From NCBI GenBank assembly GCA_049999725.1, contig JBNGIS010033843.1:1-32369 (forward strand): a stretch of 32,369 nucleotides of DNA, in the 5' to 3' direction. The stretch is from Haplomitrium mnioides (lineage: Eukaryota > Marchantiophyta > Haplomitriopsida > Calobryales). Position 1 is the first letter of the stretch. Each line of letters begins with the position of its first letter. Shown in pieces: positions 1-11,225 of the stretch. Below the pieces are notes generated by a model, which saw nothing but the letters and a program-made list of their open reading frames with translations, made no database searches and was not told the DNA's origin. Made by a program: the position numbers and the translations under genes.

Positions 1-815
1 ACCTATTGAGCTTAGATTCCTTAGCACGCCTAGTCTTTGGAGTGGAGTGTTCACATGTTGTGCTTGGATTCCTATGCGCGCATAGACATTGGGTCGGAAG
101 TCCACACCTTCCAAAAGTTCTACTTCTCTTGCATAACCCTTAAGCTTCTTCATACAAAGACAATCGCTTACAACTTTGTTTGTACACAGGTTCTAGACTC
201 TTTTGTAGATCTTGAGACCTTTGTTTGCTTGAATCAAGTCTAAAATTTGAACACGTTTCTTGTTTACAATCTTAATGCAATCTCCTTAGCTACTACCTTT
301 TTTATTCAGAACTATGATGCGTTTCTGTAAATGCTTCGTTGAAATGTGAAATATTTTTAATTGCTGGAACCTTTTTGAAAGCCTACATTCACTTTTTCTT
401 GCATGGATTTTCAACTTAACTTGAAAGCTTCCTTTCTTCTTGACGTTTTAATTGAACCTCCTAAATCGATGCAATGTTTCTTTTTGTTTTTTTTTGTTTA
501 CCATTGCAAACACATTCCCTTGACTTCTAAGCCCCTTAGGTTTTTTCTTTGTGTTTTGTAATATTTTTTCAACAAAAAAGTTTGAAAGAGCACCATGTGT
601 ACGTGCGCCTCAAGTTTGTGCAATCAAACATATTTCAAAATAGTTTCTCGTGACGTGTATTTAATCTTTTGGGCTTACAATTGTAATCAATGATAAATGT
701 AATTTTTTGATGAAAACTTGCCGTAATTTTTATGATTTTAAACAAATTCGAGTTTTCAAATGTTTTCGTAAAAACTAGTAATATTGATTGATTTTGCATA
801 ACGAAATTGACTTTT
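1..815. other. AT-rich stretch, no gene
   Basis: I see no supportable gene here. The DNA is AT-rich with T runs and short unrelated ORFs. A perfect 10-bp palindrome, ATGCGCGCAT, lies at 74-83 and recurs in the minisatellite near 5.1 kb, which hints that the two stretches share an ancestor. Confidence 0.6.
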
Positions 816-982
816 GCTCTATTATGGTTGCTGAAATGGTCATAAACAAACTCAAAAAACTTATGTACTTTTTGTTTTTTAAAATTAACCTCATTTTTTA
901 TGTTTTTTTATATGAAAAATCACAATTTTTCCCAAAAAAAAAAGGTTCCTTTTCCTGGTTCAAAGTAGCAGTTGTTCACACC
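816..982 (+). repeat. Dispersed repeat, inverted copy at 32204-32369
   Basis: From the GCTCTATTATGG start, this stretch matches the reverse complement of the last 166 bases of the window, with scattered substitutions and one small indel. The match includes the A-run near 938 and a GGTTCAAAGTAGC block. In the right-hand copy this sequence lies directly upstream of a Ty3/gypsy reverse transcriptase, so the left copy is probably a fragment of the same repeat family. An open frame (788-1021) crosses it but I cannot name the product. The right copy runs to the window edge, so its full extent is unknown. Confidence 0.8.
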
Positions 983-1268
983 CACTCCTCGGGATTCTTC
1001 CTCATTCCTTCTATGCGCTAGTCATATTGACGACAATCCAACTGGGTACTCAATCGCAAGATGTCAAGAAACCAAGAAACCAACTACAGATCGCAAGAAT
1101 GTCAAGAACCAATCACCGAACGTAGTCCATTGTATGAAACGTTTAAGAACCCAACCCCAAATATGGCTAGGCTCAAAATAATCATCCGGCACCTGCGATC
1201 CTTCCCACTGCTTGTTTCCTGCAACCGATCTCTACTCCTTGGAGATCTGTTCTCGAAATGTCTCCACC

Positions 1269-1555
1269 AATGGCCATGTACTGTCTAGGAAAAATGCGAC
1301 GACAACCTGATTTTTCAAACGTTTCTTGATGAATTTTCTCAAACATGTTTTTTCTCACGCTTATACTCAAGAATAGCAATCTTGCCAGAGTCTGAGCCAA
1401 CAACAATGTAATCCTTCTTAGAGCCGATGAAATGGGAACTGTAAAAGTGATCAAATATCCCCAAAGACCTCAATAGACAAGAGAGTTTGGAGCTTTCCAT
1501 TGTCATCAATCACTTCAACTTTCTGTATCCTACTCCGAACGAATGACAGAATGGC
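1269..1555 (-). pseudogene. SF3B3: SF3B3 (SAP130) splicing factor gene fragment
   Basis: The minus strand encodes pieces matching the N-terminal region of splicing factor 3B subunit 3, the U2 snRNP component that packs around SF3B1. In order they are DDNGKLQTLLSIEVFG, then KDYIVVGSDSG, then KNMFEKIHQETF followed by SGCRRI. These correspond to roughly residues 30-130 of a protein of about 1,200 residues. The reading is broken by a TGA at 1453-1451 (probably a former CGA Arg codon), a frameshift near 1420 and a one-base insertion in an A-run near 1345. Homology stops abruptly at both ends, with no start codon or flanking exon visible. It is a captured or decayed fragment and cannot make a functional protein. 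Identification is from recognised family sequence and is firm; whether it came by a retrocopy or a DNA duplication is open. Confidence 0.88.
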
Positions 1556-2045
1556 ACTTCCCTATAGCTATGAGACACCATTTGTTGCTCATTGATGAAT
1601 GTGCTCCTCCTTGTGCTCCAATAAAGCTCTTCCAGAAGCTTCTTCAATCGCCTACCTCATGATCTAACAAGGCCTCAAAGAAAAGATTTTGCTTCAACAA
1701 GATGAAGCCGAGGGACGTTTTTACAAAGGATTTGCAATCAGCCTTCAACGACGGCAAGGTAAGCTCATAAAACTATTTTTCATCTTTTTTTTTCTTTTTG
1801 CACTCACTCGAGAGTCCCTGCACAATGAACTACACTGCAACTTTAGGCTTAGTTCAAAGCTTGAAATGCTCATAGTCTGCTACTAAATTGTTTGTGTGAA
1901 GTCATTGACATTTGTTTTGTTTTCTCGAGTTCTCTCAATGCTTTTCGGATTTTGTATGCTTACCCAAACGTGAAATAGGTAGAGAGAGACTTTGTAATGT
2001 TTGCAATTATGATCAAACTTTTGAAAGTCAAAAAAAGAGTGCATA

Positions 2046-3420
2046 TCCAACAATTTGTACCGCTTCCAAGTGCGACTACAATGACCATTGTAGCAACAGG
2101 TGGACTATCTACTACAAAAAAGAGAAAAGAGGTGGAGCTAGTCGAGGCTCCAAAAAAGAAAAAGTAGACACTACTAAAAAAAAGCTAGTGCCTCTACCAC
2201 TTGCTTAGAAGAGGTTGATACCCTCCTTATCTCTCGTCAGTTCATCTTTTGCTACCCCCTCATCTTCAACTGCGAGCAACTCTGATGAGGAAGAAGAGCC
2301 GAAGCCAGTGCATGCTCCAATCTCCAAAGAAAAAAGGCAATCTCACAAGGGGCTTTGGATATTCCAAGAGCGAGAGCATGTGGATTCTTAGACAATGTTT
2401 GAGAAAGACAAGAATAAAATTCAAGAGTTTGCAATCCAACGGTGGAGATTCCAAGGGGAAACTATTACAATTTGATTGGAGAATTTAAACCTTCCAAAAC
2501 TTAGAATGGACAATTGGAGGCTATTTTAGATTAGGAGTTTGAATGAAGACTTTGTAGAGCTTGTTGCGCAGAGAATGCTCACAAATAAGTATGCGCAGAG
2601 TTTTCTTATCATTGTGGTGGATCCAAAATGCAGGTTAAAAGATAAGTCAAAGTTTAATCTAAGTAACCCTGACAAGTATAGGTGCAAGATTGCAAGAGAC
2701 AATCATACTGCTGCCGCAAAGCAGCTTTTAATCACAAAATATGTAGCAAAAAATCCAATGTTGTCGCTTTGCAACTATTATGTGTACGTGGGCTTGACAC
2801 TAATAGAAGCCAATATTTTCACAACAGATGATAGTTACGACCAACGATACAGGTTGGAAATGACATCAATTCAAAAGGTCAAATATTGGCATCAAAGATA
2901 CATTGAGAGTGGGATGGTGTCATGATTCTCATAAACTAAAAAGAGAGTTAGTGCTTAAGACTTTGGAGGTAAAACCAAAGTCTACTCTTGAGAAGGCCTT
3001 CACTTATCAAGACAATTGGTTCCAACTTGCTTTTAGAAGTGGAGAGCTCTAGGAGTTGCAATAGAGAATTTTTTCAATGTGGGAGAATAACACGGTAAAG
3101 GGCTAGAAGCCAAAAGCTAAAGGTTCTTTGAGAATGAAGGACATGAAGTAGACATCTTGGAGTTCACTTCAAGGTCTTCTCGATGAAATAAATATCTATG
3201 TTTTGAAACATATTGCAACTAGAGAGCTTTTGATGGAAGAGATGTCTCGCAAATTGGAGAGACACAAGGTTTTAGCAGTGATGGTTAGGTTTTTTTGCTT
3301 GGAGGTGTACTACAAAACATAGCAAGAGACAAGGATGGAGTATCCCATCCATACTGAAGAGTCAAAGATGCCATCATTTTATTTAAGTTTTGAGAAATTA
3401 TTGGTAAGTGTTGTTTCTTT
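2046..3420 (+). pseudogene. Unrecognised decayed coding region A
   Basis: A chain of open segments runs on the plus strand, broken by stops and frameshifts. The first part has a nuclear-localisation-like basic stretch (KKRK, then PKKKK about ten residues on) and an acidic DEEEEPKP patch near 2284-2310. A clean 128-codon segment at 2539-2925 is rich in Lys, Tyr and Asn and has no motif I recognise. After a frameshift near 2925 a further Lys/Glu-rich reading continues to about 3400. Predicted sequence looks like real protein rather than chance (no low-complexity bias, long gaps between stops in an AT-rich background). It may be an ancient host gene or an unfamiliar transposon gene. I assign no function. 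Confidence 0.45.
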
Positions 3421-3592
3421 TTTCAATTATGGTTCTAAATTTGTTTTCAATTTGCTTCAGAAGGTTTGAGAGTCCATGCCTGCATGGCCTTCAAGTCCCT
3501 ACTTGCTTAACAACTTAGTCTTTCCTTGCCAATTACTAAAACAATTTGTTTGTTGTTCTTGTCTAACTTGTTTCTCTATGCTCTTTATATGG

Positions 3593-4146
3593 CAACAAAA
3601 CGTTCAAACGACAGCTAGCCATGAAATTGACGACTGCTGCTAAAGGGTGAAAGAAATTGGGGGTCAAAGAAGCCCCTACTTATGAAAATTGGGCCCCAAA
3701 TATTGTCTCCTACCCCCTTGCTTTTCTACTCTACTACCAAAAAGCAAGAGAATGGAAGGCAAGACAATTAAATGAAATTGTTGCCCTTCCAACCGAAAGA
3801 GGGCCTAAAGAGCAAGATAAGGACTTAATGTCCTATGTCGATGGACTCAACATAGCATTTTATCAAGTCCACGAGGAGTCTAATGCTCGACATTTGAAGG
3901 GTTTAGTGAAACCAAAATGATTCACTCTAGCTATTGCTGATATTTCTTATGGATATAGCCTTAAGGAATTCCAGCATGATGATTTGGAACCCTTTATGAA
4001 GGATGATATTTTTGGCATAGTTTCTTCTTTTGCATCGATTACAACTTATGAGTTTTGGCTTTTTGTTATTATCCACTCTTCGCAATAATTTGGCATTATC
4101 GAGGATGCTTTACTGGCGGTTTGTTGTGCCCTCGACCATAAGATCT
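3593..4146 (+). pseudogene. Unrecognised decayed coding region B
   Basis: One reading frame stays protein-like for about 180 codons, interrupted by TGA at about 3648 and 3918 and TAA at about 4086, and ends at TAG. The central open segment (3657-3920) contains Trp, Tyr and charged residues in ordinary proportions (for example YENWAPN and YVDGLNIAFYQVHEE). It lies 170 bases downstream of coding region A on the same strand, so the two may be exons or pieces of one decayed gene. No catalytic motif, membrane segment or zinc finger is visible. The family is unknown to me. Confidence 0.4.
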
Positions 4147-5089
4147 AGTAGGCCATTTTTAAAATTTTTTTTCATCTGACAGTTTATCTATTTTATTTTT
4201 TCCTTTACTTTGTTTCCTTTGTCTCATGTGTTTGTTTTTGTTACTATAGGGACAAAAGTAATATTCATCATTCAAGTGGTCCCAGAATCGCTCACACGCA
4301 CGAGTACTAGGTTGTGGGCTATTGAACAAAAGAGGGCAAGCGGAGCATGATGCTCTTCAACTTACGATTGGATGATGCAAGCGGTCATCCTCGAAAAATC
4401 GTGTGAAGTGTTTTTAGCTGCCCGACTGTTTTGGATAAGCTCAAACATCCAAGAGACGATGCTTCTACAAATGTATAGCTATCAAAGTCCTTAGGCTTTA
4501 TATAAATTTTTATCAATCATTTGTCAACATAGCAAGATTGGATCTTAGATTTTTGCTCTAGGTCCGGCACATGCCTTGTCTATGCTTTGAAGTTGATGCA
4601 AAGTTGGAGCACTGTCGAATATGATAGACATCAGTCTATCTATCTATATTCCCTAGAGGGTTCTATCTATATTTGTCCAACTGATGTGACGGAATTGCAT
4701 ATAATATATGTATGTAACAAGGAGCCTATTCCTTCTAGTACTACTGGCGCTTTTAGCGATTCTATTGCAATTTCTGGGACTCTAAAGTCTTGACAGAACT
4801 CTCTAGCGACTGTAGGTGAAGAAGTTTTTCAAGCAATTGATTTAGATAAGACCATTCCTCTTGAAGAAGATAGGGTTGTAGCTTCAAACTGATGTAATTT
4901 TTGTACATAATAGTTTATTCTTGTTGCATTCCAAATCCAATTGAAAAAAGTATTTTCTTCATGATTGAATTTCTTGCACAAAATTATTTTTGAACAAAAC
5001 ATACTGGTTTCATAAAAAGTCTATGCTGGCATGGAAGCTTCCTTTTTTTTTCAATTTCAATTCAAGTTTTCTTCAATCATGAGTTTTTG
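4147..5089 (+). other. Intergenic stretch, no gene recognised
   Basis: The stretch is T-rich (4158-4220) with a short TCTA microsatellite at 4635-4650 and a 68-codon ORF at 4587-4793 without recognisable content. At 5018-5040 a degenerate unit of the downstream minisatellite (GTCTATGCTGGCATGG-like) appears. Confidence 0.5.
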
Positions 5090-5290
5090 CAGTCCCTTCC
5101 TAGATGGGCTTCAGTAGTCCATGCTCAATTGGGCTTCAGTTGTCCATGCGCGCATGGGGTTTAGTTGTTCAAGCTCGCATTTGCTTCACTTGTCTATGCG
5201 CGCATGGATCTTATCAAACAAAGCATACCTACACTTTAAACTGTCCTTACACATGGGCTTCAATTGTCCATACATGTATAGGCTTTAGCA
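5090..5290 (+). repeat. 25-bp minisatellite, GTCCATGCGCGCATGGGCTT type
   Basis: Seven or so degenerate units of about 25 bases run head to tail, with starts near 5090, 5116, 5142, 5167, 5192, 5243 and 5267. The core is GTCCATGCGCGCATGG followed by GCTTCAGTT. The core holds a palindrome, ATGCGCGCAT, perfect in two units. Looser copies continue to about 5470 and single copies sit near 74 and 3475. The short ORF across it (5104-5346) is a by-product of the period. Confidence 0.75.
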
Positions 5291-5877
5291 ATCTTTTGAC
5301 AATTTTGCTTCAACACTCCTCTTGCGCCTACACTTTAGGGTTCTAGTTCAAAGTTCTAACACATGAGAGCCTCAACATTCCACTTGTGTCTGAGCTTCAG
5401 CATTCCAAGTGCAAAGAATCTTTAATAGTCTCTATGTGTATAAGCTTAAAGACTACAATTCAAAGTTCTTGCGCATCTAAGCATCTTTTTTGACTGAATA
5501 TGTTTCTGAGTAAATTTAAATGTTTTGATCAACTTTTGAAATATCACCAAACAAAATATATACAAAATGTACATAACATTTGTTGGTAAGTATTTTCAAA
5601 ACTAACAATGATATCATGGTGATGCTCATACTTTTTCAAGAAGAAATAATCAAAGCAATTCTAATGAAATTCTCATAAGAAGATTTGTTTTGAATGCATT
5701 GTGAACTTGAAATAAGCGGTTTTGATATATAAATTTACAGTTGTTTTGCAAATGAATATTACTAACATCAAAATCATGGTTTTGGATGCTAAAATTTCAA
5801 TTTTGGTTTTTGTGATGCCAAATGAAATAGGAACCCAGTAGTGGTTCTTGGTTCAAAAGTAGAGGTTGTTGGGGGAG
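5291..5877 (+). other. AT-rich stretch leading to an LTR
   Basis: No gene is seen. Weak minisatellite-like units fade out by about 5470. The rest is AT-rich and ends in a purine-rich GGGGGAG at 5871-5877, directly before the LTR start. It fits the 3' untranslated part of a decayed retroelement whose coding part is missing. Confidence 0.45.
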
Positions 5878-6140
5878 TGTTGTAATATACATCTTAAGCT
5901 AACTAATCTACGTTAATAAACATCTAAGTATGGTTAGATGTAAGGTGGCTACAACCACCTACCTATATATACAAATGAGCATGTTTGTATATATATATGA
6001 GAATACATTGTAAGAGAGTTGAATGAGATATGCACTAGACTTATGTGAGTTATACAAGAATGAAAAAGATCATGAACTTGACTTGTACTTGAATTACTTT
6101 GCTTTGGAAATAGAGCTCACATAGACTGTAATTGAATAGT
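5878..6140 (+). mobile_element. Lone Ty1/copia-type LTR (3' or solo)
   Basis: The sequence starts TGTTGTAATATACATC right after a polypurine tract (GGGGGAG), the usual arrangement at the start of a copia 3' LTR. A perfect 6-bp hairpin (AGGTGG/CCACCT, 5943-5960) is followed at once by a TATA-like CTATATATAC at 5962-5971. No coding remains lie upstream and no second LTR is seen, so this is a solo or orphan LTR. The right end is not certain; I found no clear terminal CAACA, and 6140 is an estimate. Confidence 0.55.
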
Positions 6141-8150
6141 TCTCTTATGATTTATATGACCCAACTAACGATGCCAAATTTTGGAGTTCATAGCAAAGTT
6201 TAAAAGTCACATTCTTTTTTTACGCAATAACCCCTTTACCCAACCTATACAATTTGTGAGTGAGAACATATACTACAACAACCTTGTTATTATTGTCAAC
6301 TAACTTGCGGTTTTCATCGTGAAACATTTCCTTTTCATTCTTTAAATCATATATAAATATAAAAAAACATGTTTTTCTTGAGTACTAGAACATGCAAAAC
6401 ATATGCAATTAGGACTTAGTTTCTATTTAGCAGTTTTACATGAACATTACCTTTCCTTGCAATTTTTTGATCATTGTAGTCACCATTATACACCCATTGA
6501 TCACTTGGAATCGCAATGTAGTTTATAAAGGTGTTCATGTCATAAGCCATGTAACTTGTGGCTCATATATAAAAATACAAAATGTTGTGCAAGTCTTTGA
6601 TGCATGAAAGGGCAAAAATTAGAGAATCTAACTAGTGACTATAGCCCTTATTAGCATCTACATCAAGCTATCATTTTTAAAGAATAAGGCTTGCAAGTTT
6701 TGTCATCCTGTAGTACTACACTAAGCTAGTGAGTTGAAAACATAGCAAATGTAGGTGCTATATCACCAGGTGTAGCTATAGGAGTGATAGGTTGTGGACA
6801 TATTCCATCAACCAAGTTCTAGTTCTTATCAAACATAAAATCCAATTTGACTCTATACTTCTATTAGGAAAAATGGATCCTAGAAAACTTCTCATTATCC
6901 ATTCGAATCTCAATATACCTAGGTATTTTTTTCTCAATTTTAAGTTTTGAATCAAGAGGTTGCAATTTGTTTTGATTGTTAAAAAAAAAATTAGACTATT
7001 AGGAAAAATCAGATTTTGAAAATCTCAAAATAGGACCATCCATAGGTCAGAAACAAATTGCAAGCATTTCACAACAACAAGCTTGCAAGACAAAAGGATT
7101 TGTGCTGCTTCTTTGGGCAATATTGCGTTGACAATTTTGGTCAGATTTTTGGCTACAGATCTATAGCTTAGTTTTGTTTTAATAGAGAGAGGGTCTTAGC
7201 TGCTACGCATGGAGGGATTTGGCCACAAGGCTAACAAAATTGTGAGTATTAGGCAAGGCGTTCAACATTAAGGTCATAAATCATTTTTTGTTATCATTAC
7301 AATGTTGTCCTTCCTACGAGCATCAACATTTCAAGAACTACAATCTCATTGGAATTTCCAATAGCTTGAGGTTTGATCGCTTAGCAGATGGACCTGCAAT
7401 CTAATTGCATCTAACAATTGTGTTATGCAAACAACAAAAGTCAACAAAATTCTACACAATTTAGAATCGCATGTGTCCTTTGATAATGTGATTCACACTA
7501 AGAGATGTGCTATGGATGAAATCATATTATGGCTGAAACCATGTTGGGAAAATTCTGGGAAACAAAAGCAAGACAAACATAGCAAAGTATAACACATTTG
7601 CAGAGAAGGTGTTGGATTTGCGCTACTTCTTTGGGTGATGTCGAGAAGGCTTCTCTCTCACACATTGTTTGGGTACATGAATGTGTTAGTTGAGGTGCTA
7701 GTCCAAGAAAAGAAGAGGCCAAAGGGTTTGCATCCTTTCCCTCTGAATATAGCACTGCAAGTGCTTGATCTATATGCACATTTTAGGACCAATCCATAGC
7801 TGATGTCTTCTAGTAAAGGGGTGTGGCCTTTTGACCAATTAGGCCTTAGTGTGCTAAATGACTCAGCTATCTTATGAGTCTTTATTTTATCCAGATTTAC
7901 ACTAAATTTCTAACAAAAGATATAATATATGTCTAAGACGGGCATGAGTTTTGGACTAGACAATCAAGGATTCATGGAAGAAGTGCTATATATAGCATAA
8001 AATACTTGAACACTAGAGCTCAAGATTGGAACATCTTGACCCAAAAAAGCAAAGTGTATGGACTAGAGTGTTCACTTAATGGGAGTTCTAGACTTGTTGT
8101 CAATTCATCAAAGGAAGAAAAATTTGTTCTTCATTGATAATTTAGACATC
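6141..8150. other. AT-rich intergenic DNA, no gene recognised
   Basis: About 2 kb with no supportable gene. Two short stretches near 7100-7130 and 7612-7642 resemble each other (GGATTTGYGCTRCTTCTTTGGG), suggesting an old local duplication. A minus-strand 85-codon ORF at 7522-7779 covers one of them, but I recognise nothing in it. The last five bases, ACATC (8146-8150), are the left target-site copy of copia-1. Confidence 0.5.
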
Positions 8151-8240
8151 TATTATACTATATTTAGGAAGATGGTTAGACTAATATAGGATTAGTCTTT
8201 AACCTACGATTAGACTATATGATTGGGATTAGGGTTAGTG
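8151..8240 (+). repeat. copia-1 5' LTR, left part
   Basis: First 90 bases of the 5' LTR, starting TATTATACTATATTTAG and collinear with 20634-20723 of the 3' LTR. It is cut at TTAGTG by the GC-rich insertion. Both LTRs begin TA rather than the usual TG. Confidence 0.9.
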
Positions 8241-10120
8241 TCAGCCCCATGGTTGGAGCCTTAACTCTTTTCCGACCGAGTTACCCCCGCTTAAGGGCTG
8301 ACTTAGTGTTTCGGGACCTTTTATGGGAAGGGCTTTGCACCGAATGACCCCCAACTTCCATTTACCTGTTCAGGAGTGACTGCGCCGCACTCAACCACAC
8401 CCAAACACATACAACCAAGCGCACTCACGCCTTCTTCCAATGCCCACAGATGCTAGTCACACCCCTTCTTCAGGCCTTAACCTCAAGAGGTGCCACTTGG
8501 AAGACAGAGAACGATAGAACAGAGCATCCAATTCTTGGCTGCAGTAGTCTCTTGGGGAACCCTGGTTGATTTGTGGTTGCCTCACAATCTTGGCCACTAG
8601 CCCATAATTGCTTCAACAACCCACCTGCTCATACACATCCATTTCCTCAAGCCACCCACGAAGAGACTGTAATGTTGCTGAACCACTTTGTCTTATAATT
8701 CTGAAGTCCAGAACTGGACCCAATCACTTTGTTATACAAAGGAGAGCAGGTCCCAACATCCAATTATCACAATTGCAATGTGGTTGGTTCTGACTCCTCT
8801 GTCCAGGGTCTCCCCAGGATTGGACAGATGAAATACAGGCTTTCTACAACTAAGAACTTCACAAAATCACAAACAAAACACAAATCTAACTAAACACACG
8901 CATATAGGCACGATTGTACAAACACCCTGCCTTGCCAACATTGTAGGCCTTCTTGCTGCTCAAAACCAATCTTCTCTCCCCACACTCTTACCCAGATAGT
9001 TTTTCAACTTCCCTCACGAGAAGCCCTGAATTTACTTCCTCAGGCTCGGAAGAGGATTTCTTTAACTTCCACCTCTGAAAGACAGTCCCTACGACTGCTG
9101 GCCACCACTCCACCTTGAGCTTTGAATGGATCTTCTTTGCAGTGCGCGGGCACTAACACATCCACTCTTCTCTTGACTCCACTTGCAAATTATAATCAGA
9201 AGCGCCCCCAAGCGCCCCTAGGATTGATACTCTTGCACAGACAAAGATGAGACGACCCCAAAACCCCCTTATCAGCCTCCCACGAATTCAAGTCGACAAA
9301 CTCCCTTCAAATTCACTTGGCAATCCACCTCCAAATGCTTGGTCCACCTGCAACGATGAGTCCACCTGGATTTCCTGAGACTCTAGAGCCCCCATGCTCA
9401 GCGATTCTCAACACCCCTCCAATCCACCTCCACCCTCGCTGGTCTCCTTGCACGAGTCCACTCCCCACACATGAATCTTGGCTGGAATCTCTCCTCTCTC
9501 CCTCGCTGCCTCTTCCTCCTCGAGTTTGGTCTCCCAATCTCAATTTTGCATGAACAACAACCCCCTCAATCTAGCAGCGATCCCAGCTATACCCCCCATG
9601 CAGTGCGCGTCCTCCTACAATGAATTCTTGATCAAGATCGATCCTCCCCCCTTCAATAGATCGGCATTTTTTCTCGTTAGCAACCGTTTCTTGAGAAGCT
9701 GACACTTGTTGGTCAGCCCGCGTTTAACGAGTATCAATTGAAGCCTCCAGGATCGGAAGAGGAAAATAGCGGGGAAGGATTGTCTGCACCCTGTTTTTGT
9801 TTCGGAGTGCTTTTCCTTGCCAATTTTTGATCAGGAACCCTCTCATTGCTGGTCATGTTTGCAACCCCATGGCAATCTTGATTTGATTCCTTCGGAGTGC
9901 CTCGTTGAGCGCAGATCAGCAGTTGGGTCAGAGAGATTTCTCCTACATGGAAATTCGAAGGGATCCGTTTGGAGAGGATTGGATTCGCAACAGATGGGTT
10001 ACACGACGCATCCCGCGGGCTGCTTCTCGATTATCCTTGATTTTCCTTGCTGCCATGCCCCCGCAATCACTCACAGACCCCCGCAAGCAGCCACGCTTCC
10101 GCAAGCGCTCGCAGACCCCC

Positions 10121-10398
10121 ACAGGTCGCCACGTGTCCGCAAACCCCCTCGAAACCCCGTCGTTGCTCCTCGAAAGCTCGTCGTCGCTTTTTGGAATCCG
10201 ATAGGTGCCCACGTGTCTGCAAACCCCTTTGAAACCCCTCCGTTGCTCCTCAGAAGCTCGCCGTTGCTCTTTGGAACCTCACCGTCGCTCCTCGGAATCC
10301 CACAGGTCGCCACGTGTCCACAAACCCCTTCGGAACCCCGCCATTGCTCCTCGGAAGCTTGTCGTCGCTCTTCGGAACCCCACAGGTCGCCACATGTC
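10121..10398 (+). repeat. 80/101-bp tandem repeat with CACGTG cores
   Basis: Three full units and the start of a fourth. The anchor GCCACGTGTCC recurs with CACGTG at 10130, 10210 and 10311 and a mutated CACATG at 10391, giving spacings of 80, 101 and 80 bp. Each unit continues AAACCCC, then a GTTGCTCCTC block and a TCGTCGCTCTT block. The middle unit is about 21 bp longer through an internal partial duplication. Confidence 0.88.
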
Positions 10399-10405
10399 CT
10401 TTCCA

Positions 10406-10660
10406 CCACGTCATCCGCAATTGCGCCGTCCGACGCCGCCCTGCAAAGGGCTACGCGGACCGATGCCTTTACCAGAATCTGAAGTTGACCCGTGTTGATC
10501 CTAAGGATCCCTTGGACCACCTCCAATTGCCACGTCATTCGCCACTGCGTCATCCAATGCCACCCCGCAAAGGGGTAGGCGTCCGGACCGACGCCTTGAC
10601 CGGATTCCGCGGTTGATCCGCGTTGACTCCTCTTCCACAGATGCCACGTCATCCGCAAAA
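10406..10660 (+). repeat. 114-124-bp tandem repeat with CCACGTCATC anchor
   Basis: CCACGTCATYCGC occurs at 10406, 10530 and 10644. The first two units share a GCAAAGGG block, a GGACCGAYGCC block and a GTTGAYCCGYGTTGA block in the same order; the third is only begun. The ACGT-core anchor resembles that of the preceding array, so the two arrays may be related. Confidence 0.8.
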
Positions 10661-10893
10661 CAGTTCCCTCGCCGAGTTAGAACTGTACCTATTGTCGTCG
10701 TTCCGGCACCCACTCGCAGTAAGAACTGAGGCTCCTTTCGCTTAACTTTTACCTCCGCTTGATAAAAGAACTATGGCGGGCTCCCCACTAATCCCTTTCA
10801 AACTTTCAGCGTTGCTCTATCGAACTTTTGTCCTCGCCAATGCCGGAATTGTGATAGGTCACCCCTTTGGCTGCTGGTCCCTTGCTTCTTCTT

Positions 10894-11095
10894 CTGGCCG
10901 GATCGTCGCTCAATCACCTTTTCGGTACTCTTGGTCTTGTTCTGGCCGGATCGTCGATGGATTGCCCTTTCGGGTGCTCGTTGCTCGCTTCTTCCTCTAG
11001 CCTGATCGTTGCTTGATTGCCTTTTCGGCACCCCCCGCTCTTCGTCTGGTCAGACCTTCGATATATTGCCGATTTGAAATCTCCTTGTGATAAGA
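10894..11095 (+). repeat. Approx. 50-bp tandem repeat
   Basis: CTGGCCGGATCGTCG-type anchors start at 10894, 10942, 10997 and 11046 (spacings 48, 55 and 49). Each is followed by GATTGCC and CTTTTCGG-type blocks. Later units are more diverged. Confidence 0.75.
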
Positions 11096-11225
11096 ACGAT
11101 GCGCGCCATAGACTCCCGTCAAACTTTCAGATCTTACTTTGTCAAACTTTTCCCTTGCTTTGCCGGATTAGCGATAGATCATTATTTTGCCTTTCATTCT
11201 TTGGTCTCCGTTTGTGCTTCTCGTC

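Noticed and set aside
6600-6850. Possible minus-strand gag-like reading
   Set aside because: A short stretch looked faintly like a copia gag start, but no family motif holds up and the reading breaks quickly.
7522-7779. 85-codon minus-strand ORF
   Set aside because: No recognisable domain, no supporting neighbours, and one part is covered by a weak local repeat.
9817-10658. Long ORFs on both strands (221 codons plus, 195 codons minus) in the GC-rich insertion
   Set aside because: They overlap on opposite strands and in several frames, follow the tandem repeats, and are Pro/Ser/Arg-rich with no domain. Low stop frequency in GC-rich repeats explains them.
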